NCBI GenBank assembly: GCA_041742255.1
Contig: JBGSIZ010000204.1
Coordinates: 1-28,529 of the forward strand
Source: JBGSIZ01 sp041742255
GTDB lineage: Bacteria; Pseudomonadota; Alphaproteobacteria; Rhodobacterales; Rhodobacteraceae
Length of the DNA: 28,529 nucleotides
Reading direction: 5' to 3'
Shown here one piece after another: positions 22,569 to 28,529 of this stretch; the stretch's first letter is position 1, and each line of letters starts with the position of its first letter. The position numbers and the translations under genes were made by a program. The notes below the pieces were generated by a model, which saw only the letters and a program-made list of their open reading frames with translations, was not told the origin of the DNA and searched no databases.

Positions 22569-23885
22569 TTAGTAACCGGCCGCTTCCATTTCGTCGGCGG
22601 TCAGTTCTTGCGCGTTGGCAAGGGCCACTTCGGCGGTTTGCTGACCGGCCAGAGCCGATGCAAACTGCTGTCCGACCTGCGTGGCGATACCCGCGAATTC
22701 CGGGATCGCGACGAATTGGACGCCGGTATAGGGCACGGGATCAACCGTCGGGTTGGTTGGATCGGCGGTGCCCATGGACGTCACCGTCATCGCAGCAAAA
22801 GGGGCCGCGTTCAGGTAGTTTTCGTTTTCATAAAGCGACGTCCGTGTGCCCGGAGGAACAGCGACCCAGCCTTTGGCCTCGGCCACGAGTGCCGAATATT
22901 CCGGCCCGGTTGCCCAGTTGATAAACGTCTTTGCGGCCTCGGCATTTTTCGACGATGTCGGGATCGCCAGCGACCATGCCCACAACCAGTTGCCGCGCTT
23001 GCCCAGACCCGTATCGGGTGCAAGAGCAAAGCCAACCTGATCGGCCACGGTGGAGTCGGCGTTGACCACGAATTGACCGGCAGAAGTTGCGTCGATCCAG
23101 ATCCCGCACTTGCCCTGCTGGAACAGCGTGAGATTTTCGTTGAAGCCATTGTTCGCAGCACCGGCGGGACCGGATTCCGCCATCATTTCGAGGTAGAAGT
23201 TGAACGTGTTGCCCCATGCCTCGGTATCGAACTGCGCGGTCCATTCTTCGTCAAACCAGCGTGCGCCGAACGAGTTGGACATGGCGGTCAGCAGCGCCAT
23301 GTTCTCGCCCCAGCCTGCCTTGCCACGCAGGCAGATGCCGTTGATGTCGTTGTCCCGGTCGGTCATCGCTGCTGCGGCCTGACGGATGAAGTCCCATGTC
23401 GGGGCTTCGGGCATTTCCAGACCGGCCGCCGCCATCAGATCCTTGCGATACATGGTAAACGACGATTCACCATAGAACGGTGCCGCGAACATTTCGCCGT
23501 CAACCGACAGGCCACCCCGGATCGCGGGGATGATGTCGTCCACGGCATAATCGGCGGGCAGATCGTTGAGCGACACCAGCCAGCCGTTGTTGCCCCAGAT
23601 CGGAACCTCGTAGGTGCCGATCGTCAGGATGTCATAGGCGCCGCCGCCTGTTGAAATATCGGTCGTCACGTTCTGGCGCAGAACATTCTCCTCCAGCGTC
23701 ACCCACTCTACGGTGATGTCCGGATGCTTTGCGTTGAAGTCGCCCATCAGGCTTTGCATGGTGATCATGTCACCATTGTTGACGGTCGCGATGGTGATCG
23801 TGGTGGCGTGGCTTTCGGCAAAAGCACCGGTCGCCAAAACGGAAACCAGCGCTGTAGCACCGAACATAGCATTCCTCAGTCTCAT
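22569..23885 (-). CDS. smoE: Polyol ABC transporter periplasmic binding protein (SmoE)
   Basis: A 438-residue sugar-type solute-binding protein. Signal peptide MRLRNAMFGATALVSVLATGAFA (cleavage before E24). The mature protein starts TTITIATVNNGDMITMQSLMGDF and contains WVTLEENVLRQ, YDILTIGTYEVPIWGNNGWL, FYGESSFTMYRKDL, GICLRGKAGWGENMALL and GKCGIWIDATSAG. This pattern matches sorbitol/mannitol/polyol binding proteins of the CUT1 class. The ATG at 23885 opens the signal peptide and follows GGGAGGAAAACGA. First gene of smoE-F-G-K-S-mtlK; galactitol, sorbitol, mannitol and D-arabinitol are plausible ligands. Confidence 0.93.
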   Translation of the reverse strand: MRLRNAMFGATALVSVLATGAFAESHATTITIATVNNGDMITMQSLMGDFNAKHPDITVEWVTLEENVLRQNVTTDISTGGGAYDILTIGTYEVPIWGNNGWLVSLNDLPADYAVDDIIPAIRGGLSVDGEMFAAPFYGESSFTMYRKDLMAAAGLEMPEAPTWDFIRQAAAAMTDRDNDINGICLRGKAGWGENMALLTAMSNSFGARWFDEEWTAQFDTEAWGNTFNFYLEMMAESGPAGAANNGFNENLTLFQQGKCGIWIDATSAGQFVVNADSTVADQVGFALAPDTGLGKRGNWLWAWSLAIPTSSKNAEAAKTFINWATGPEYSALVAEAKGWVAVPPGTRTSLYENENYLNAAPFAAMTVTSMGTADPTNPTVDPVPYTGVQFVAIPEFAGIATQVGQQFASALAGQQTAEVALANAQELTADEMEAAGY

Positions 23886-23958
23886 TCGTTTTCCTCCCTG
23901 GACGCGAATTTGAGTATGCCAATCACGACCTAATCGCGCCGTTGAGTCAAACAATAAA

Positions 23959-23972
23959 TTTCCGCGCGTAAA
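23959..23972. promoter_or_regulatory. Candidate LacI-family operator upstream of smoE
   Basis: TTTCCGCGCGTAAA is the core of an imperfect palindrome: over 20 bp (AAATTTCCGC and GCGTAAAGTT) eight of ten positions are symmetric, with a central CG as in LacI-family operators. It lies 74 bp before smoE. A sequence matching at 11 of 14 positions occurs before the regulator gene at 25105-25118. Confidence 0.5.
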
Positions 23973-24010
23973 GTTTTGATGATTTCACATCGCCAACAGG
24001 GACTTGGCCT

Positions 24011-25036
24011 TCACGCCGACGATCGCAGCACCAGCTGGCCATGGAACAACTTGACCTCGCGTGATTCGCTTTTGGTCCCCGTAGCGATGAGGCCGAACAG
24101 CTTTTCCACGCTGCAATCCGCAATGGCGGCATAGTTCTGGCTGACCGTGGTCAGCGGCGGACAGGTGAACTGTGACCAGGGGTGGTCGTCGTGTCCTGCA
24201 ATCCGGATCGCGCAGCCTTCGCCGTGCCCGACCCGCAGCCCCATCTGATACGCCGCCGCAAGCAGGCCAATGGCGATGCGGTCGTTGCTGCACAGGACCG
24301 TGTTCGTGGGCAGTTTGCGTTCGGCAAGGATCCGTTTGCCTTCTTCCAGCCCCATCTTTTCAAACTCCCAGGACTGACCACCCACATGAATGATTTCGGG
24401 GGTCTGGCCCAAACGCTCCATCGCGGCGATATAGGCCGCGCGGCGCTTGTTGGCGTTGGGGTTCACGGGCGGCATTTCGAAAAAGCAGGGCGGCTCTCCG
24501 GTGCGGCACAAATACTCGACGATCAGGCCGATACTTTGAAAATTGTCTGATCCTACAAAGGCATCGCCGATGTCCTGATTGCTGTCAAAGGCGACAGTTG
24601 GCACGTCGTCGGCAAATTTCCGCATCACGTCGAGGTCGGACGCCCGCCCCAAAGGCGCAATCAGCGCGCCCGCAGGTTTGAGCGACCGAAGCGTTTCCAG
24701 TGCGTTGATTTCCATCTGCCGCTGGCCGTGCGAGCTGAACAAAATCGGCCAGAATCCCGCATCAATACAGCGCCGTTCAATCAACCGCGCCATTTCCGCA
24801 AAAAACGGGTCCGCGAGATACGGCACGATGATGCCGATATTTTTGGTCTGTTTGCGGTTCTGGTTCACCGCGAACAGGTTGGGGGTATAGTTGAACTTGG
24901 CCAGCGCCACCTCGATCCGGGCGCGGGTGGACTGGCGCACGCTTTCGGGGTCATTGAAATACTTGGACACGGTCGGCCGAGAGATGCCGCTGGCCGTGGC
25001 GAAATCTTCCATCGTCTGAACCTTGCGTTCAACCAT
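24011..25036 (-). CDS. LacI-family transcriptional regulator of the polyol locus
   Basis: A 341-residue repressor/activator with an N-terminal LacI helix-turn-helix (about 6-27, TMEDFATASGISRPTVSKYFND) and a periplasmic-binding-protein-like ligand domain (GIIVPYLADPFFAEMARLIE onward, ending LRSSA). The hinge reads NYTPNLFAVNQNRKQTKNIG: the usual Arg and Leu of 'PNxxARxL' are Val and Gln here. The ATG at 25036 has AGGAGGA upstream; the frame continues upstream but not with family sequence. The gene lies upstream of smoE on the same strand (125 bp) and is divergent from the kinase gene. It probably senses a polyol or ketose and controls both transcription units. Confidence 0.9.
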   Translation of the reverse strand: MVERKVQTMEDFATASGISRPTVSKYFNDPESVRQSTRARIEVALAKFNYTPNLFAVNQNRKQTKNIGIIVPYLADPFFAEMARLIERRCIDAGFWPILFSSHGQRQMEINALETLRSLKPAGALIAPLGRASDLDVMRKFADDVPTVAFDSNQDIGDAFVGSDNFQSIGLIVEYLCRTGEPPCFFEMPPVNPNANKRRAAYIAAMERLGQTPEIIHVGGQSWEFEKMGLEEGKRILAERKLPTNTVLCSNDRIAIGLLAAAYQMGLRVGHGEGCAIRIAGHDDHPWSQFTCPPLTTVSQNYAAIADCSVEKLFGLIATGTKSESREVKLFHGQLVLRSSA

Positions 25037-25083
25037 CCTGCCCTTCCTCCTGATTGTCGGCCCCTCATAATCGGTATCGCGGT

Positions 25084-25104
25084 GATATTTTACTACGAAA
25101 TATC
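25084..25104. promoter_or_regulatory. AT-rich inverted repeat in the regulator/kinase intergenic region
   Basis: GATATTT and AAATATC are perfect 7-bp arms separated by TACTACG, in an otherwise GC-rich region. It directly abuts the operator-like element at 25105-25118. Could be a protein-binding site or part of the divergent promoters. Confidence 0.45.
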
Positions 25105-25118
25105 TTGACGCGCGCAAA
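25105..25118. promoter_or_regulatory. Candidate LacI-family operator between regulator and kinase genes
   Basis: TTGACGCGCGCAAA agrees at 11 of 14 positions with TTTCCGCGCGTAAA upstream of smoE (shared form TTnnCGCGCGnAAA). It lies 69 bp before the regulator start on one side and 67 bp before the kinase start on the other, suited to joint control of both directions. Confidence 0.5.
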
Positions 25119-25184
25119 CCTAAATCTTGACACATGACAAGAAAGGCGGTCTGTCCAAGGCAAAGCGGCGGGGGAGTGTCACCG

Positions 25185-26141
25185 ATGACAGCAGGCCGAA
25201 CGATCGTGACGATCGGTGAAATTCTGGTGGAGTTCGTGTCGCATCGCCGCAATTGCGGTCTGGCTCGGGTCGGCGATTACTCCGGACCTTACCCAAGCGG
25301 TGCCCCGGCCATATTTCTGGATCAGGCGGCCCGCATGTGTGCCGATACTCAGATGATCGGCGGTGTGGGCGATGACGGGTTCGGGCGATCCGTGCTGGAC
25401 CGGTTGCAGGCGGATGGCGTGGGCACGCGCGGCGTGACGATCAACGCCGGTCACAGCACCGGGGTGGCGTTCGTGTCCTATTTTGACAACGGCGACCGCG
25501 ATTTCATTTTTCACATCACCAACACCGCTGCCGATCATTTCGCCGTGCCAGCCGATGTGTTTGTGCCGCAGGATACGATTTTGCATGTGTCCGCTGCCTC
25601 GCTTGGCAATGCCGCGATGCGCGCGATGATCCTGACCGCTGTGCGCGCCGTCGATGACGCCGGGGGCTGGATCAGTTTGGACCCAAACGCCCGCCCCGAA
25701 CTGATGCGCGACGCCGCTGTGCGCACGGCGCTGGCCGAGGTGATGGACCGCGCGACCTGTCTGATGCCCAGCACCAGCGATCTTGGGTTTCTGTTTCCCG
25801 ACCTGACCGAGGACGCCGCCGTGGACCGGATCTTGACCGCCAAAGCCGAGATCGTCGTTGTCAAACGCGGTGCCGCCGGGGCCACGGTTGCAAGCCACGG
25901 CGTGCGCCATGATTTTGCGGGCCACAAGGTTGACGAGGTTGATCCAACCGGGGCAGGCGATTGTTTCGGTGGCACTTTTGTCGGGTTGCTGGCGCAAGGG
26001 GTTTCCCTGCAACACGCCGGTGAAATGGCCAATGCGGCGGGGGCCCTTGCCGTGACACGCCGTGGCCCGATGGAGGGTAATTCCAGCCCCGCCGAGATTG
26101 ATGCCTTTCTTCGACTTCAAAATGGCGGGGCACTGTCATGA
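25185..26141 (+). CDS. PfkB-family ketose kinase (probably tagatose or fructose kinase)
   Basis: A 318-residue ribokinase/PfkB-family kinase. N-terminal ITIGEILVEF-type start (7-17), substrate region SGAPAIFLDQAARM (38-51), IGGVGDDGFGR (58-68), and the ATP/anion-hole motif DPTGAGDCFGGTF at 253-265 with catalytic D259. Tagatose 6-kinases of this family are known beside PF08013 proteins in Agrobacterium galactitol/altritol loci, and fructokinase (mtlZ) occurs in the Rhodobacter polyol locus, so D-tagatose or D-fructose is the likely substrate. ATG 25185 follows GGGGGAG; an ATG at 25134 is in frame but has no ribosome site. Overlaps the next gene by 4 bp. Confidence 0.88.
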   Translation: MTAGRTIVTIGEILVEFVSHRRNCGLARVGDYSGPYPSGAPAIFLDQAARMCADTQMIGGVGDDGFGRSVLDRLQADGVGTRGVTINAGHSTGVAFVSYFDNGDRDFIFHITNTAADHFAVPADVFVPQDTILHVSAASLGNAAMRAMILTAVRAVDDAGGWISLDPNARPELMRDAAVRTALAEVMDRATCLMPSTSDLGFLFPDLTEDAAVDRILTAKAEIVVVKRGAAGATVASHGVRHDFAGHKVDEVDPTGAGDCFGGTFVGLLAQGVSLQHAGEMANAAGALAVTRRGPMEGNSSPAEIDAFLRLQNGGALS

Positions 26142-27397
26142 GCATCGTTCACGACCTGATCGCCCGAAACCGTCGTGGCGCGGCCGTTGGGCTGCCGTGT
26201 TTTTGCACCGCCAACGAACACGTCCTGCGCGCCATTCTGGCCTATGCGGCCCGGACCGGTTTCCCGACCGTGATCGAGGCGACCTGCAATCAGGTCAATC
26301 AGGATGGCGGCTATACCGGCATGACCGCCGCTGATTTCATGGCGTGGCTGCGGGACATGGCAGCTGCGGCGGGCGTTCCGATGGATCAACTGATCCTTGG
26401 CGGTGACCACCTTGGCCCAAATCCGTGGCGGTCCGAACCGGTGGACGTGGCCATGGCCAAAGCCCGCGACTTGGTCAAAAGCTATGTCATGGCGGGGTTT
26501 CGCAAGATCCACCTCGACACCAGCATGGCGTGTGGCGGCGAACCCAATCCAACCTTTGCCCAGATCGCCGAACGCGCCGCCAATTTGTGCGCGGTGGCGG
26601 AACGGCACGCCCCCGACCCTTCCGCGCTGATCTACATCATAGGCACCGAAGTGCCCGTGCCGGGGGGCGAAACCGACGAGCCTGCAACGCTGGATGTCAC
26701 ATCTGTTGATCGGTTTGCCGACACCATCGCCACCCACCGTGCCGCGTTTATGGCGCGTGGTCTGGACGCCGCATGGGGCCGGATCGTGTCCGTCGTCACG
26801 CAACCGGGCGTCGATTTCGGCCACACCTCTGTCTATCCGTTCGACCCGGTCAGGGCCGCCCCCCTGAGCGCTGCGATCTTGAGGGAACCGGGCCTGACGT
26901 TCGAAGCCCATTCCACCGATTACCAGCCCGCGACAGCCCTGCAATCTCTGGTCGCAAACCACTTTTTCTTTCTCAAGGTTGGTCCCGAACTGACATTCCG
27001 GTTTCGCGAGGCGGTGTGGGCGCTGGCCCAGATCGAGACGCAGCTTGGCGTGGCGCGCCCGTCCGAAATTCGCGAGACCCTGGATCAAAAGATGTCCGCG
27101 AACCCAGAGAACTGGCGCGGATATTACAGCGGGACCTCTGCCGACATCTCCCGTTTGCGGGTCTTCAGCTACAGCGACCGCATCCGGTATTATTGGGCGG
27201 ACAAGGATGTGGGACAGGCATTGTCCCGGTTGCTGGCCAACCTGAACCAGCAGCCATTGCCCCAGACAATCGTGTCGCAAAATTTCATGGGGCTGGAGTT
27301 TGGGGCCATTCCGGACCAGCCCCAAGACCTGATCGACGGACATATCCAGCGATGCATTTCCCGGTATTTCCGGGCCTGTGGCATGATCGCACCCTAG
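26138..27397 (+). CDS. gatZ: GatZ/KbaZ-family protein, probably D-tagatose-6-phosphate 4-epimerase
   Basis: A 419-residue TIM-barrel-like protein of family PF08013. Marks: NEHVLRAIL, IEATCNQVNQDGGYTGMTAADF, LGGDHLGPNPW, KIHLDTSMACGGEP, YIIGTEVPVPGGE, VTQPGVDFGH and FEAHSTDYQ, with LVANHFFFLKVGPELTFRFREA. In enterics such proteins are accessory subunits of tagatose-bisphosphate aldolase (GatYZ, KbaYZ). No GatY/KbaY catalytic subunit is present here, and the gene is coupled (ATGA) to a PfkB kinase. In Agrobacterium a PF08013 member was shown to epimerise tagatose-6-phosphate to fructose-6-phosphate; that role fits this context best. Family firm, reaction inferred. Confidence 0.9.
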   Translation: MSIVHDLIARNRRGAAVGLPCFCTANEHVLRAILAYAARTGFPTVIEATCNQVNQDGGYTGMTAADFMAWLRDMAAAAGVPMDQLILGGDHLGPNPWRSEPVDVAMAKARDLVKSYVMAGFRKIHLDTSMACGGEPNPTFAQIAERAANLCAVAERHAPDPSALIYIIGTEVPVPGGETDEPATLDVTSVDRFADTIATHRAAFMARGLDAAWGRIVSVVTQPGVDFGHTSVYPFDPVRAAPLSAAILREPGLTFEAHSTDYQPATALQSLVANHFFFLKVGPELTFRFREAVWALAQIETQLGVARPSEIRETLDQKMSANPENWRGYYSGTSADISRLRVFSYSDRIRYYWADKDVGQALSRLLANLNQQPLPQTIVSQNFMGLEFGAIPDQPQDLIDGHIQRCISRYFRACGMIAP

Positions 27398-27581
27398 GCG
27401 TTTTGTCCGACTTGATCGCCCGCGTTCATCCCATCGGGTCAATCTGGCCAAACTTGGCCAAGGCACTCAGCAAACCCTATCCGGACACGCCAAAGTGGTG
27501 TCAATTTCAAATGCACCGGACCGAACGGATGGTTTGTTCGCTGGACACACGGGACGGGCGCCCGCCCTGTCGGTCGTTGGC

Positions 27582-28529
27582 TCAGTCGGGGGAATGTTCC
27601 TGATGCGGCATCGTTGGACCTACAATGTGGTCCCGCGCGACGGACATGGATTTCAGGATGGCATGCACCGTGTCGCCGGGGGCCAGCGCCATCTGGTCAC
27701 AGGCGCGCCGGGTGATCCGGGCCAGAATTTCGTGGTCGCCCACTGCCACATGGACCATGACCGCCGGACCCTGTCCCTGCACGATCCGGGTGATGGTGCC
27801 GGGGATGATGTTTTGCGCCGACAATCCCTCCGGGCGGGACCGCGACAAGATCACTTCATGCGCCAGTATCCGGACGCGCACCGCCGTTCCGATTGCGGCC
27901 GTGACCGCGGGCAGGAACAGGGGTCCGGTGGCGGCCTGCAACTGGGTTAAGCCGTCCGACAGATGTTCCACGACGGTGGCAGGCAGCATTGCCGCCACTT
28001 CGCGGATGCCCATGGCCCGCAGGGCGTCCGGGTCGGCCATCACCTGCGCCGTGGTGCCCGCGCGGATCATGCGCCCCTTTTCGATCACCACCATGTGGTC
28101 GGCCAGCAATTGGGCCTCGTTCATGTCATGGGTGACCAGAATCACGGGCATGGACAGATGGGCGCGCAGGGCCATGATCTCGGCATAAAGCCGGTCCCGG
28201 GTGGTCCGGTCCACCGCCGAAAACGGTTCGTCCAGCAACAAGGCGTCCGGTTTGCGGGCCAGCGCGCGGGCCACCGCGACCCGCTGTTGTTCACCACCCG
28301 ACAGGTAGGCGGGCTTGCGGTGGGCCAAGCCGTTCAGGTTGACGAGGTCCAGCAGGCGGGTGGCCTCGGCCCGGTTGGGCGTGTCCATCGCCACCATGAC
28401 GTTCTGCGCGGCCGTCATATGCGGGAACAGGGCGTAGTTCTGGAACACGACGCCCACCCGCCTGCGGTGCGGGGCAATGTTGATCCCCGCCCCGGTGTCG
28501 AGCCAGACGGCCCCCCCCACGCTGATCCG
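27582..28529 (-). CDS. modC: Molybdate ABC transporter ATP-binding protein ModC, N-terminus cut by window edge
   Basis: The visible 315 residues lack the Walker A region, which lies beyond the window. Present are the Q-loop region RRRVGVVFQNYALFPHM, signature LSGGEQQRVAVARALA, Walker B ALLLDEPFSAVD, H-loop VILVTHDMNEA, and a C-terminal Mop/TOBE domain (LSAQNIIPGTITRIVQG, ILARITRRACDQMALAPGDTVHAILKSMSV). The Mop domain points to molybdate or tungstate import (ModC). The GTG near 28520 is internal: the frame stays open to the window end. It converges on gatZ across a 184-bp gap with no gene. modA and modB are expected upstream, outside the window. Confidence 0.8.
   Translation of the reverse strand, partial: RISVGGAVWLDTGAGINIAPHRRRVGVVFQNYALFPHMTAAQNVMVAMDTPNRAEATRLLDLVNLNGLAHRKPAYLSGGEQQRVAVARALARKPDALLLDEPFSAVDRTTRDRLYAEIMALRAHLSMPVILVTHDMNEAQLLADHMVVIEKGRMIRAGTTAQVMADPDALRAMGIREVAAMLPATVVEHLSDGLTQLQAATGPLFLPAVTAAIGTAVRVRILAHEVILSRSRPEGLSAQNIIPGTITRIVQGQGPAVMVHVAVGDHEILARITRRACDQMALAPGDTVHAILKSMSVARDHIVGPTMPHQEHSPD

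Noticed and set aside
27445..27460. Two TGGCCA copies in the gatZ/modC gap as a terminator
   Set aside because: The stem is only six pairs with no T-run; a second GC-rich inverted repeat near 27550-27570 has mismatches and almost no loop. Neither is convincing.
1..28529. CRISPR arrays, insertion sequences, prophage genes
   Set aside because: No repeated spacer pattern, transposase, integrase or structural phage motif was seen in either strand.

Overview
The window looks like chromosomal DNA of an alphaproteobacterium, most likely a Rhodobacterales (Roseobacter-group) species. The reasons are high GC with codon use typical of that group, a sorbitol/mannitol locus in the order smoE-F-G-K-S-mtlK known from Rhodobacter sphaeroides, and a phnCDEE set with a hexapeptide acyltransferase. 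It is densely coded and mostly metabolic. I see no phage, transposase, integrase or CRISPR array.

Left part (1-6174), phosphonate use: the end of a PhnF-type regulator and phnM on the plus strand face a minus-strand operon phnC-phnD-phnE-phnE-acyltransferase. Together they import phosphonates and carry out one step of the C-P lyase pathway. The C-P lyase core (phnGHIJKL) is not in the window.

Middle (6315-12372): a tRNA-Gly(TCC) with a good promoter, an ABC exporter half-transporter, a suppressor-of-fused-like protein, an acyl-CoA synthetase preceded by a possible 12-codon leader ORF, a carboxymuconolactone-decarboxylase-family protein and a D-lyxose isomerase-family protein. The last two are divergent, and the gap between them holds three tandem 11-bp repeats.

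Next (12562-17467): a five-gene plus-strand operon encodes a complete importer (binding protein, two permeases, ATPase) followed by a PHP-domain metallohydrolase. Its substrate is unknown, and it is the best candidate here for an undescribed function.

Right part (17487-27397), polyol use: the minus-strand operon smoE-F-G-K-S-mtlK lies downstream of a LacI-type regulator on the same strand. A PfkB kinase and a GatZ/KbaZ-family protein run divergently from the regulator. The inferred route is polyol uptake, oxidation to fructose or tagatose, phosphorylation, and conversion of tagatose-6-phosphate to fructose-6-phosphate. Both intergenic regions around the regulator carry a related TTnnCGCGCGnAAA sequence, a plausible operator. 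The window ends inside a ModC-like molybdate ATPase gene.
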